A stretch of 56,000 nt of DNA from Bugula neritina (Eukaryota; Bryozoa; Gymnolaemata; Cheilostomatida; Bugulidae): assembly GCA_964035545.1 (NCBI GenBank), contig OZ037772.1, forward strand, positions 7,813,889 to 7,869,888, written 5' to 3'. The notes under the pieces are model-generated. The model did not search any database. It was not told the DNA's origin and saw nothing but the letters and a program-made list of their open reading frames with translations. The position numbers and the translations under genes were made by a program. Within the stretch, counting starts at the first letter, position 1. Every line of letters begins with the position of its first letter. This document shows positions 12,068 to 24,469 of this stretch, in pieces.

Positions 12068-14183
12068 TCAAGAGTAAAATTGGAGCAGTACCAATAAAAT
12101 GTATACTCGAAAGTATCCTTTGAAAACATGTGACCTCAGCCTTGATGTTGCCCAAGATCTAGCTGGAGAGGTAGTGGTAGTAGTGGTAGCAGGCTTACTC
12201 CTACCTCTACTAGCAGTAGTTTTAACTCCTTTTCCTATAAAAAAACGCAATGGCATTTTACGGTTTTGAATAGGGAAATACTAAAATTCCACTTTCTTTC
12301 TTATTGATACTAAATATTTTAAAAAAAATTATTGTATATCTTTGTTTTGAGATTTACAAAAAAAACCTAACATTCTAATTAATACATGTAGCTGTGTAAA
12401 TTTAAAGCTGTAATACCGTAGAATAACTAAACATGGTGCATGGCCATTGTTTTGGAAAGCAGAATGTTATAAGTAAAATTCAGTTTGAATAATTTGCATC
12501 AGTTTGATTAGGTAATATACATGCGAGAATTTTTTTTTTTCAAAATTATCATAAGAAAAGCACTACAATAGTGTCATAAAACAAAAGATTAGCATTTGTT
12601 TAAAGGCAAAGAAAACAAGTCTAATGAAAAAAAATTATTACGAAAAGTTGACTTCTATATAAGTTGACATATCTTATTAACTTGATAAGAAGTTGAAGCC
12701 AACTCACTTGAATATTTGAGCTCAAAAACATGGGAGTCTCCAATAAAATAAATCTTTGATGATTGCTTGGATGTCACAAACTGGCGGGGATTCTTAATCA
12801 GACAAGTATCATAAATACCTTCTGAAACCTCGACATCATTCAGTTGAGGAACACAAATAGTTGTTACTAAAGAATTTAACTCAACCACCCGTATAACATG
12901 GTTACTGTAATCAGCAAATAGAAAAGTTTTTTCGTCTAAGAAGAGCATATTTTTTGGATCTCGTACTCTTGCAATGCTTAAACCACCATCATTGTGTCCA
13001 AAACCAGAGATAATAGTCTCGGGTTGACTTTTCCAGGTGGAAGATACTCGCAAAATACTTGAACTGGTGGTAAAGTAAAGATATGTAGCAGTTGGGTCAA
13101 AGATCATACTATTTACTGGTTCTCCTAACTTGTAGAGGGTATTGACGTACCAGTAACTTTCAATTTTCCAGATGCTTCGAACAGTTCCTTCTTGGCTTTC
13201 ATAAAAATAAGTTATACCAGTTATACCGAGGTTGATAGGTTTTCGAGTAATACCCAAGGGGTATGCAATTCCAGCATCGTCAATTCTGGCATTCTTTACA
13301 TATCTTGATGTGCATTTTCCCGTTAGTTCAGCAGTTGCATTGGTCTTTCGATTGATAACTCTGAAACAACCGTTATCCTGATCGGAAATCCATATGTGAG
13401 TCTCCCTGAACGGGTCTGTAATTATTCCGTTGATATAACCAAACCTTGCTCTAGCTCTGATACCTTCTGCATACGCATAGGCTTTTAAATCTCCTGCTAT
13501 CAAGTGAATTGTTAAGAAGTTAGAGGTAGTAAAAACAGCATAGCCAACAACTATCAGGTAGTTTCCTTTCACGTAGTCATCTTCCACAATGTAGCGTATA
13601 CTAGCATTGAGTTTTTCTGTGTCAGTTACTTTTAGTATGTTGTCGAACGTTAGCCTAAAAGATTTTGCAGTCAACATTAGTATACTACTATTATTATCCT
13701 ACTGTATAAATCATGACTAAATATGTGATTGACTACTGGTATGAAAATGAGTAGGTTGCTCAAAGTTTATGCATACTTACTCGTCGGTTTTATATTTATA
13801 CAAAACAGTTCCATAAGTTGAATGCCAATTTATTAGTATCTAAAACATAATTATTACATATTACTTTTCCAGCTTAAACATATTTTTTAAATCTTTGGAG
13901 TGTAGCTATATACATGTATGTATTCCTGTTATTGTATAAAAGTTACAATGATGCTGTTATATTCTTCGTAATATTTAGCTAACATTGTTCATTGATGGAC
14001 GCACTTTGGTTGGAACATAAAAATAAATTAAACTTACATTAAGACTTGTTATATTTTGCTACAATATATTCAAGTTATATGTGAGTTAGATTGGTAAAGT
14101 GTTACTAGTATCATATAGTCATGTGGTTGTATACTCACACAGATTAGGATGAAGGATGAATATATTGTAACATCTATTGCCAT
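12068..14183 (-). CDS. P3: GPI-anchor-type propeller protein
   Basis: Four exons, 405 residues: 14139-14183, 13781-13839, 12708-13654, 12068-12234. Signal peptide MAIDVTIYSSFILIC is shared with P4 and P5. The exon 2 donor reads GA/gtaagt rather than AG/gt, so the junction residue is Glu where others have Ser or Arg. Exon 3 gives the propeller (about 35-351) with SGFGHNDG, FADYSNHVIRV and two Cys pairs (NGCFRV with TGKC; TTICVPQ with DTCLI). Exon 4 encodes a Lys/Arg-rich and Thr-rich stalk (TTTTTTSP) and ends in a hydrophobic stretch VYILLVLLQFYS directly before the stop, with no cytoplasmic tail. That end suits a GPI-anchor signal, though a weak one. The nucleotide sequence of this end is homologous to P4 and P5 but is read in another frame. 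Role inferred: tailless cell-surface member of the family. Confidence 0.8.
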
Positions 14184-16267
14184 TTTAGTTCACACTGTGA
14201 CTAATAAAAAATATTCCATTGCTCATAAAAGCTGGGAGATAAAATTTTCATGTATGCTACTTCAAAAATGGTAAATATGTGAAATATTCTTTCTTCAAGA
14301 AAATTATTAGAAGCAATATTGTAGTTCTTAGCTGTTTTCTTTGATCGAAAGGTAAATCCACAAAAAAGTTAAAAATGAAAAACTGCATGTTTAATAACTG
14401 CGAAATAATAAAAAAATTCATCTACATACTTTTGAATTGCTATGGAATGAACAATTCTGCCTAACTCTCATGTTGGTAATTTATTAAAATAATGGGTTTA
14501 GCACTTTTAAGTCCTGAGGTTTTTAATTTTTAAGAAAAATCAATTTTGTTAGGCAACTAAGCAAGTTAGTTTGTTGATAAGCATGCAGAGATTATCTAAT
14601 TTTTATGCTGCAGGATGCATGAGCAAAAGATTCTTCACCTGATCACCAACTTTGTCAACACATTTTAACAAGAAGACCAAAAAATATTTTATAAGCAATT
14701 CTTTGAAACGATTGAAACATGCTGTTAATAAAAATTGACTTTGCTAAAATGTATTAATAAAACTAAGAAAAGGCTTGAAGGCAAAATACAGCAAAGATAT
14801 TTTGCAAGTAAAGCTACTTTTGCTTATTTGTACTAGTACTATAGTTTTCTAACCATTTGTTTATAATTATGTGTAACACTTACTTGTGGAAGTGAACACC
14901 AGAATTAGCTTAGATTCAATGGTTTTCGAACGATCTCAGATCAATCTCACTGAGATCGATTCATCAAAAGATATCAAAAGACGATCTCCATCGATCTGAG
15001 CCGGTTGGTCTGTAGAGGTCAAACTTAGATCAATCTCTAGGCCATAAGACCATTGAACAGAGCCAAATTGATCTGAGAAGTATAGAAAAAGATTGTTTGA
15101 CAAAATTCTGTCTGCTAACAACAATGATAACTTATTGTAAATCGCTAAGCCAAGTACTTAATAATTACGAGACCCACTTTTTAAAATGCCAAAATTTTGA
15201 CTTTCAGTTTTCTCAAACATTGTATACAATGATTGAGAAAACTGAATTATATAAAAATATAAATGATAGAAAGTACAAAATTGGAGCATTTAAATTGACT
15301 TTAAGTAACTAGCAAATCTTACTTTCATTAGTTACTTAATTACTGCCTAATTTCTAGCCCAACAATCCTATAAGTTTATGAATAGTCTGCAAGATAGCTG
15401 TTTATTTTATATAAACTGTTAAGCTAACAAACATAAAATTAATTATCATAAATTGGTCAAATTACTTTACTCTAAAAACTTTCCTGCGTATAGTTTATAG
15501 GTTGCTTTAATTTCTAGACCGCTACAATCTTGTTTTTTATGATCACAGTAGCTTTAATCACTCAAGTGGGTGCACGAACAACTGGTTCTAGGCAAGTTAT
15601 TCACTTAGGAGGTGGCCACTACGCAAGATCAATCTGACATTGTCATGAAAAAAATCATCGATCTCATCAATAGATTTGAGATATATTCATAGAAGCCGGT
15701 AATTATGGTGAGACAGTTATGGTGGCCCAGTTAATAAATAGTATTTTATAATACTATATTACAATACTATATAATTTTAAAACTCATACTACTATCCATT
15801 GTGTAGTTGTGTGTGCCTGTCTGTCTGTCTGTCTGTCTGTATGTCTGTCTGTGTGTTTGTCTGTCTCTCTAAAATAGTGATTATGTGTTAATTTGTTGAG
15901 TTATTCTCTGATTTGTTACAGTTTATTCACAATGAATACATGCAGATATGTGTTTTAGAAAACTATTGCTTTAATAAAATATACTGTAACAAAGGACATT
16001 AAACATCAAAACTTTCATAGAGCAAAAAAATTTATCAATGATGTAAGCATTGAATTAAAGTATTGTACTATTTTAAACTTTTGCTAATTTTTTTATGTCT
16101 AAACTATTCATATGCATACCTTGTTAAAAAGTTTTACAAGAAAGTTTTGGCAGTGCCTATACCAAAATCTTTTATTGTAGAGTTTTTAAAATGCTTAAAA
16201 TTGTGCTCAGGTGATGATTCATAAGAGATATCTGTTCAAGCTGATAATATTCCTGTGTTCAGCCAAC
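14184..16267. other. Intergenic spacer P3-P4, no gene seen
   Basis: AT-rich spacer. About 14930-15080 contains repeated GATCTCA/GATCAATCT words of unclear nature. A short CTGT microsatellite lies at 15811-15868, and 15870-16070 is homologous to 19810-19990 in the P4-P5 spacer, marking the duplicated unit. Confidence 0.65.
16171..16176 (-). promoter_or_regulatory. Polyadenylation signal AATAAA of P4
   Basis: AATAAA on the minus strand about 92 nt after the P4 stop. The aligned position in P5 (near 20131-20136) reads AATAAC. Confidence 0.55.
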
Positions 16268-18423
16268 TCATACTGTGAGATGTAGAAATAAAATTGAAGC
16301 AGCCAGAACAAAACGTGAACCCGAAAGTATCCTTTGAAAGTTTGTAGCCTCTGTCATGTTATTGACTTTCCTAATGGTAGTGACTGAAGCAGTGGTAGTA
16401 ATCGGGCTATTAATATTAGCAGTCAATTCTGAAAAAATAAAATCTAATGAAGTAATTTTTTATTTGTAAAATAAAAACTGCACATTTTATTTTTTAATCA
16501 TTCTATATATATATATATTGAAAAGATGGTTCATATTTTTGCTTATTTGAAATTTCTATGAAACTGCATGAAAAGAAATTTTTTTTTCAGTTGGTACTTA
16601 TTAGAAGTTTTATCAACCAAATTGTATATACTAGGCTCTGCAAATAACATTTACATTTATAAATATATATAGAGCTTTTGAATCTTCCTTTTATACGCTG
16701 TCATACCCTGAAGCATTGCAAGACCTTAATATGAACAACGTGATATGTATATCAAATATAGTTTTCATTATGCCAAATAGCTTGAAGCAAGCTATTAGTT
16801 CAATCTTTAATATCTTAAAAAAACAACTAATCAGCATTGTTATATTAGTTTATGAAAAAATTTAATAATCTACAGACTGAAAACTTCTGCAAAGAGTTTA
16901 TTTGTATTCAATCGAATCATAACTTATTTAATTAAAAAATAATAAGGCCAGCTCACCTGAGTAATTGATTTCAAACACCCAAGTGTCTCCAATGATATAA
17001 ATTTTTGAGGAAGTTTTGGATTTAATCAATTGCCTGGGAGATTTTATTAGACAAGTATCAACAGATCCTTCTGAAACTGTAGCATCATCTAGTTGAGGAA
17101 CACAAATGGTTGATACGGAAGAAGTGCTCAGATCTACTACTCGTATAACATGATTGTTGTAATCAGCAAATAGAAAAGTATTGTTGTCTAGAAAGAGCAT
17201 ACGTTTTGGGTCACGAACTTTTGCATTATCTAGATTACCATCATTGTGTCCAAAACCAGAGATAATAGTTTCGGGTTGACTTTCCCAGGTAGAAGATATT
17301 CGAATAATACCTGAATTAGTGCTAAAGTAAAGGTAAGTACCAGCTGGATCAAAGATCATACCATTTATTGACTTTTTCAATTCAAACACGGTATTGACAT
17401 GCCACTCTAGTTGAATTTTTCTAATGCTTCTAACAATTTTGGCTTCGCCTTCATAAAAATAAATTATATCCTGATAAGATTTTCTGCTTGTAAGACCAAA
17501 AGGGTATGCAACTCCAGCATCTTGAAGTCGGCCATTTTTAATGTATCTTGATGTGCATTTCCCCGTGAGTTCAGCAGTTCTATTGTTATCTCGTTTGACG
17601 TATCTCAAGCAACCATTGTCCTGGTCGGAAATCCATACGAAGTTATCACTGATAGGGTCTGTAATCAGTCCATTGATATAACCAAACCTTGCTCGAGCTT
17701 TAATGCCTTCTACATACCCATGCTCTTCTAAATCTCCAGCTATCAAGTAAATTTTTGAAAAATCAGAGGTGGTACAAACAGCGTAGCCAACAACTATCAG
17801 ATAGTTTCCTTTTACGAAGTCATCTTCCCCGATGTAACGCAGACTAGCATCGAGTTTTTTTGCGTCAGATATATTTAGTATTCTGTCAAACTTTAGCCTG
17901 CAAGATTTGACAATCAACTGAAAAGCTCAAAGGATATTAGAAGTTTGTTTGAGAAAAACTAGCATCACTACTACTATTATATCATTATATGTACGCAGAT
18001 TCACCTGTCAGTTTCAGGTTTATACAAGACAGTTCCATGAGATGAATGCCAATTCAGTAGTACCTACAACATGAATATTACATATTATGTGTCTAGCTTA
18101 AAAACCACTTTCTAATTCCTGGGCATGTAGCTATAAAATATGGCTACATGTACATATGTATTTGTGATTTAACAAATATATAAGAAAAAGTATTCTGTTA
18201 TATTCTTCATGATATTTCGCTAATATTTTATATTTATAGATGCACTTGCAATGAAGCCTAAACTAAATTGAACTTACATTGATACTTGTTATATTTCACT
18301 AAAATATAACCAAGTGGTATGTCAGTTAGATTAGTAAAGTGTTACTAGTATCATATAGTCATGTTGCTGTATACTCACACAGATTAAGATGAAGGATGAG
18401 TATATTGCAACATCTATTGCCAT
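16268..18423 (-). CDS. P4: GPI-anchor-type propeller protein
   Basis: Four exons, 401 residues: 18379-18423, 18005-18063, 16957-17897, 16268-16428. Signal peptide MAIDVAIYSSFILIC; exon 2 strand VLLNWHSSHGTVLYK; propeller about 35-348 with SGFGHNDG, FADYNNHVIRVVDL and the two conserved Cys pairs. The last exon encodes a Thr/Asn stalk, then ILSGSRFVLAASILFLHLTV and a stop. A small-residue site (SGS, about 384-386) followed by a 14-residue hydrophobic C-terminus and nothing after it is the textbook layout of a GPI-anchor signal, so the mature protein would sit on the outer membrane leaflet without a cytoplasmic domain. An AATAAA lies about 92 nt after the stop (16171-16176). Most similar to P5, with which it shares exon, intron and 3' flank sequence. 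Confidence 0.85.
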
Positions 18424-18461
18424 TTTAGTTCACACTGTTACTAATAAAATGTATTCCATTG

Positions 18462-18467
18462 CTTATA
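18462..18467 (-). promoter_or_regulatory. Candidate TATA box of P4
   Basis: TATAAG in the context GCTTTTATAAGCAATGG, 39-44 nt upstream of the P4 ATG. P5 has TATAAA at the aligned site and P3 has TATGAG. If real, the 5' UTR would be very short. This rests on conservation and position only. Confidence 0.35.
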
Positions 18468-19342
18468 AAAGCCGGGAGATAGAATTATAAGGTATGTTGC
18501 TTCAAAAATGGTAAATATGTAAAATATTCTTTTTCTAAGAAAGTTATTAGAAAAAACTCTGTGGTTTTTAGCCAAATTATATGATCAAAAAGTGAATGCA
18601 TAAACAGTGAAATATGAATTTTAACTATTTCGTGATCGTGAATCAATAAAAAAATTATTTACATATTTTTCAATTGCTATATGGATTGAACAATTCTGCC
18701 TAACTCTTATGCCAGTAATTTTTTTAAAGTAGTTCCTGAGTTCAACACTTCTAATTTCTGAAAAAAATTTAAGTGAAAAATAAAGAAGGTTTGCAACTTT
18801 TAAAAAACTCGACTTTGTTTAGCGATTAAGCATGTTAATTTGCAAAATCTAATTTTTATGCTGAAAGATCTATATGAGCAAAAGATTCTTTATCTGATCA
18901 CTAACTTTGCCAACATATTTTCACAAATTTGCCTTAAATTTTTCATTTGCTGGGAGGTGAAGTTTGATTAAAGAGTTTTGTGATCATTTGTTTACAATTT
19001 CAACAAAAATACTTCAAAAGATAGTTTAAAACAAAAAAATTAAAATCAATGAAACCCACTAGCATGTGAAATTTTATGCTGCCTAAAATTGGCTGTGTTG
19101 TGAAAAAAAGGAATGATACTCAACAGAAAAAAAAGTAAGGGTAAAATGTGCAAAAAAAATATTTGCAAAACTACTTTTCCTTTTAAAATAATTTGTCTGA
19201 ACTGGTTTACTCACCTATACTCATAAAGAGTAGACTGTGTTGAGGGAGCGCATCTATTAACATGTTCAATATTTTATAATACCTTTAAATACTATATATA
19301 GCCTGATATAATAATATAATTCATAATAATATACATAATTAT

Positions 19343-19806
<464 letters not shown>

Positions 19807-20217
19807 TTCCAAAACAGTTTATGTCTTAATTTGTTAAATTACTTTCTGATTTGTTACAATTTATTCACAATGAATACATGCAGATATATGTTTTGGAAAA
19901 CTTTTACTTCAATTAATACTGTAAAAAGGGCATTAAACATCACAACTTTTGTAAAGCAAAATAATATATCAATGATGTAAGCATTTAATTAACCTAACTT
20001 CATACAATCAAAGGTACTTTTTCAAACTTTTGCTATATTTATTTATAATTAAATTATTCATTTGCATAATTTTTTAGCAAGTTTAACAAGAAATTTTTGG
20101 CAGTGTTTATACCAAAAACTGTTATTGTAGAGTCTTTAAAATGCTTCAAATTGTGCTCAGGTGATGATGCATAAAAGATATCTGTTCAAACTGATAATAT
20201 TCCTGTGTTCAGCCAAT

Positions 20218-22487
20218 TCATACTGTGAGATGTAGAAGAAAAATTGAAGCAGCCAGAACAAAACGTGAACCCGAAAGTATCCTTTGAAAGTTTGGAGCCT
20301 CTGTCATGTTGTTGACTTTCCTAATGGTGGTGACTGAAGCGGTGCTAGTAATCGGGCTATTAATATTAGTAGTGGTAGTAGTAGTAGTAGTAGTAGTCAA
20401 TTCTGAAAAGATAAATTGCCAAAAAGATTTTTCTAATTTTGTTTGAAAAATAAAAAATGCATATTTTCCCTCTTGATCCTCCAAAAGATGTTAAAAAGAT
20501 ATGGTTCATCCTTTTGCTTTGAAATATTTATATAATCTGCATAAAAAACCACTATTTTCGGTAAAATGTAATTATAAGTTTTATCAACCAAATTGTATAA
20601 ACTGCCGGCTCTCCTATATATAGAATTTACATTTATACGCATATAGAGCTTTTGAAATTTCCTTATATACGTTGTCATACCTTGAAGCATTGCGTGACCC
20701 TAATAAAGATAGTGGCAAGTATGTAAAATATAGTTTTCATGACGCAAATAACCTTGAAGCAGACTATTGGTTTAATATTTAATGTATCTTGCAAAACAAT
20801 TTTGAAAACTACCAATAAGCATTGTTATGTTAGTTGATTGGCAAATTTAATAATCTACAAAAGACAAACTATTGCAAAGAGTTTTTGTTGGATCCAATAG
20901 AATCATAACATATCTAATTAAAAATTATTGAAGCCAACTCACCTGAGTAATTGATTGCAAATATTGAAGAGTCTCCAATGATATAAATTTTTGAGGAGGT
21001 TTTGGATTTAATCAATTGCCTGGGAGATTTTATTAGACAAGTATCAACAGAACCTTCTGAGATTGTTGCATCATCTAGTTGAGGAACACAAATGGTTGAT
21101 ACGGAAGAAGTGCTCAGATCTACTACTCTTATAACATGGTTGTTGTAATCAGCAAATAGAAAAGTATTGTTGTCTAGGAAGAGTATACGTTTTGGGTCAC
21201 GAACTTTTGCATTATCTAGATTACCATCGTTGTGTCCAAAACCAGAGATAATAGTTTCGGGTTGACTTTTCCAGGTAGAAGATACTCGCATAATACTTGA
21301 ATTGGTGCTAAAGTAAAGGTAAGTACCAGCTGGGTCAAAAATCATACCACTCACTGATTTGCTTATACTATTGTGCTGGTTATTGACAAACCACGATTTG
21401 CCACTAGGGGTCCAAATAGATTTAAATGCCCCTGCTCTGCTTTCATGAAAATAAACTGAACCAGGAGAATCAAACGGCTTACGCAAAAGACCAAAGGAAT
21501 ATGCAGCTCCAGCATCTTCAAGTGGACCATCGTCAATTTATCTTGATGTGCATTTTCCCATTAGTTCAGCAGTTCTATTGTTATCTCGATTAATAACTCT
21601 GATACAACCATTATCCTGGTCGGAAATCCATATGTGGGTATCTCTAAAAGGGTCTGTAATCACTCCATTGATATAACCAAACCTTGCTCGAGCTTTAATA
21701 CCTTCTACATAGCCACTCTGTTTTAAATTTCCTGCTATCAAGTGAAATGCTAAAAAGTCAGGAGTAGGTAAAACAGCATAGCCAGCAACTATCAGGTGGT
21801 TTCCTTTCACATAGTCATCTTCCACAATATAGCGTAGACTAGCATCGAGGTTTTCTGTGTCAGTTACTTTTAGTATGTGTTCAAACTTTAGCCTAAAGAG
21901 TTTTACAATCAACTGAAAAACTCAAACAGAATTAGAAGTATGTTTAAAAAAAACCAACATCACTTTTATTATTACATTGTGTTGACTAAGTATCTGATTG
22001 ACTACAGGTATGCAGATTAACTAACAGGTTGCTCAACATGTAGGCAGATTTACCTGTCAGTTTCAGATTTGTACAACACAGCTCCATGAGATGAATGCCA
22101 ATTCAGTAGTACCTAAAAAAACAAAACTACTACATATTATGTGTCTAGCTTAAAAACCACTTTTTAATTCCTTGGCATGTAGCTATAAAATATGGCTACA
22201 TGTACATATGCATTTGTTATTTAAGTAATATATAAAAATGCAAAAATGACTACCATGCTGTTATATTCTTACATAGCATTTAGCCAACATTTTTCATTTA
22301 TAGACACACTTGGGTTGAAGCCTAAACTAAATTAAACTTGCATTGAGACTTGTTATATTTTGCTAAGATATAATCAAGTTATATGTTAGTTAGATTAGTA
22401 AAGTGTTACTAGTATCATATAGTAATGTGGTTGTATACTCACACAGATTAAGATGAAGGATGAATATATTGTAACATCTATTGCCAT
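20218..22487 (-). pseudogene. P5: GPI-anchor-type propeller gene with in-frame nonsense codon
   Basis: Same four-exon plan as P4: 22443-22487, 22054-22112, 20943-21892, 20218-20402. All splice sites and phases are intact, but codon 153, in the large exon at 21538-21540, is TAA where P4 has TAC (Tyr, in TSRYIKNG). The frame is otherwise open on both sides, so this is a single nonsense change rather than a frameshift. Translation would stop after 152 residues, within the second propeller repeat. Downstream sequence still encodes the rest of the propeller and a GPI-type end (stalk with about ten Thr in a row, then ILSGSRFVLAASIFLLHLTV). The polyadenylation hexamer aligned to that of P4 is AATAAC here. 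It is probably a recent pseudogene; an assembly base error, a null allele or readthrough cannot be excluded from one sequence. Confidence 0.82.
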
Positions 22488-22524
22488 TCTAGTTCACACT
22501 GTGACTAATAAAAATATTATATTG

Positions 22525-22530
22525 TTTATA
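22525..22530 (-). promoter_or_regulatory. Candidate TATA box of P5
   Basis: TATAAA 38-43 nt upstream of the P5 ATG, aligned with the P4 candidate site. Confidence 0.35.
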
Positions 22531-22689
22531 AAAGCTGGGGGTTAGAAGTATTAGGTATGCTATTTCAAAAATGGTAAATATGTCAAATATTCTATTATTA
22601 AGAAAGTTACTAATTACATAAATATTTGTGATCCTGTTATTATACAAAAAACTAATTTGCTGTTATATATTCTTTATAACACTCAGCTA

Positions 22690-22890
22690 ACATTTTTTAT
22701 TTATAGACCCACTTGGGTTGAAGCCTAAACTAAATTAAACTTGCATTGAGACTTGTTATATTTCACTAAAATATAACCAAGTGGTATGTTAGTTAGATTA
22801 GTAAAGTGTTACTAGTATTATATAGTCATGTGGTTGTATACTCACACAGATTAAGATGATGAGTATATTGTAACATCTATTGCCAGTTTA
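22690..22890 (-). repeat. Duplicated P5 exon 1 region with start codon lost
   Basis: About 200 bases repeat 22310-22490 in direct orientation with few differences, including the exon 1 donor (ATCTGT/gtgagt). On the minus strand the copy reads CTGGCAATAGATGTTACAAT where the functional exon has ATGGCAATAGATGTTACAAT, so the ATG is lost, and a few internal bases are deleted. A relic first exon upstream of P5. Confidence 0.8.
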
Positions 22891-24469
22891 TTTTTTTCTG
22901 CACATTAAATCACGAAATTTATTTAATTTTGTAAAAAAATCAACAAATAAACAGCTACTTTACTGCATTTAGATATTAATTAGCTGAAAAAAAAAGCTTG
23001 CAATTTTAAAACTATTTTTTATCTGAAAAAAAAATAGTCATAAAACATAATTTGTGTTTTTCAGTCAAGTTTCTTTGATAAAACACAAGTAGATAATAAG
23101 ATGTAAGTTAGTTTGCAATTTTTTAAATTGATTTTCAAATATAAAAGAATTGAGTTTAGCTCTCACGTTCCTTATTTCTTGAGGCAGAATTTTCAGTAAT
23201 TTACAAGCCTTAAAATTTATTACATCTAATTTAAGAGATTCTTCAATTTCTATAATTAATCTGACTTTTTCATAACTTTTTTGCTTATTTATGTTGCTGA
23301 GAATTGGATTTGCTAATTTTTAATGATTAATTCACATGCTGGAAACAGTAAAACTGCTACATTAATTCACCTGCTTGATTACTTTTATTTTTTTTATTAG
23401 CATAGTGTAATATTTTCACAAACTGGAATAAAACTTCCGCTAATTGTTGAGCTGTTATGACTGATCAAAAATCACTTATCTATTTTTTCAACAATATAAC
23501 ATTCTACAAAAAAATCTTCAGAATAGTTAAAAGTGTTATTGTATTAGGTTAAAGCTGTTTGAAGTGCACTGTGAAATGTGTTTCACATGAATTTTGTTGC
23601 GTTATTATAGCGGAGAAGCTTTATTAACTTCAAAGCTCTAATAAATCTTTAGGTGGAGTTGCTGTTTAAGCTTTTTCAAAAACATTTTTTCTAATACATT
23701 TATTTTATAGAACAAAAATTTTTATTAAAGTTTTAACTGCTTCACCTGCATTGTAATATCATATACAGGGCTCTATACGTAGTTACATAACTCAATATAA
23801 TATATAGAGAAAAAGTTATTTCAATAAAATTAGGTATTGTGAATAAAAACCTCAATTTTTTATTATTAAGCTGAACTTAACTGCAGCGATATCTCGCTTT
23901 TCTATCTTATTTTTTTTTACAATTCTACAAAAAAATCATACAGCATGGTGATAACCCTACAATTTATTTAATAGACACACAATGGAAGATGTATGGTAGA
24001 CCGTCTCAGTCAAAGTAATATTCAAAATAGCATGTTTAACCCATTTTATAAAGATATGCTTTCGGAATTCTTGTTAAAAGACTTGTGTAATCTTTCATTT
24101 ATCTATCTTCATGTATCTTTCTTTTACAGGAAACACGCTGTATATCAGTTGAGATTAAATCTTCAAGGCAGCGTGGATCAAATAGTGGTGAACAAGACTA
24201 ATTCTAAATAAAAAAAATTATTACTATAAATTTATAATTATAATCTTAGTAATTTATTTTGAATACATTAAAATAAAGTAACATATTATAATGCATAATC
24301 GTAATTATAAAGAATAATGATTATTATTTTAACTAATATAGCATTATTACTAGTATTATAATTACTATCTTATTTTCATAACTTAGCAGAATATATTAAA
24401 CAAATTAATAATAATAAACATATGATAAAAATAACATTAAATAACATAAATAGTATATCTATAATATTA
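22891..24469. other. Spacer upstream of P5, no gene seen
   Basis: AT-rich sequence without propeller exons, tail motifs or other recognisable coding signal. The 72-codon plus-strand frame at 23993-24211 has no features. Confidence 0.6.

Noticed and set aside
23993-24211. Small plus-strand gene
   Set aside because: 72 codons without recognisable domain, splice sites or similarity to anything nearby; expected by chance in this much DNA.
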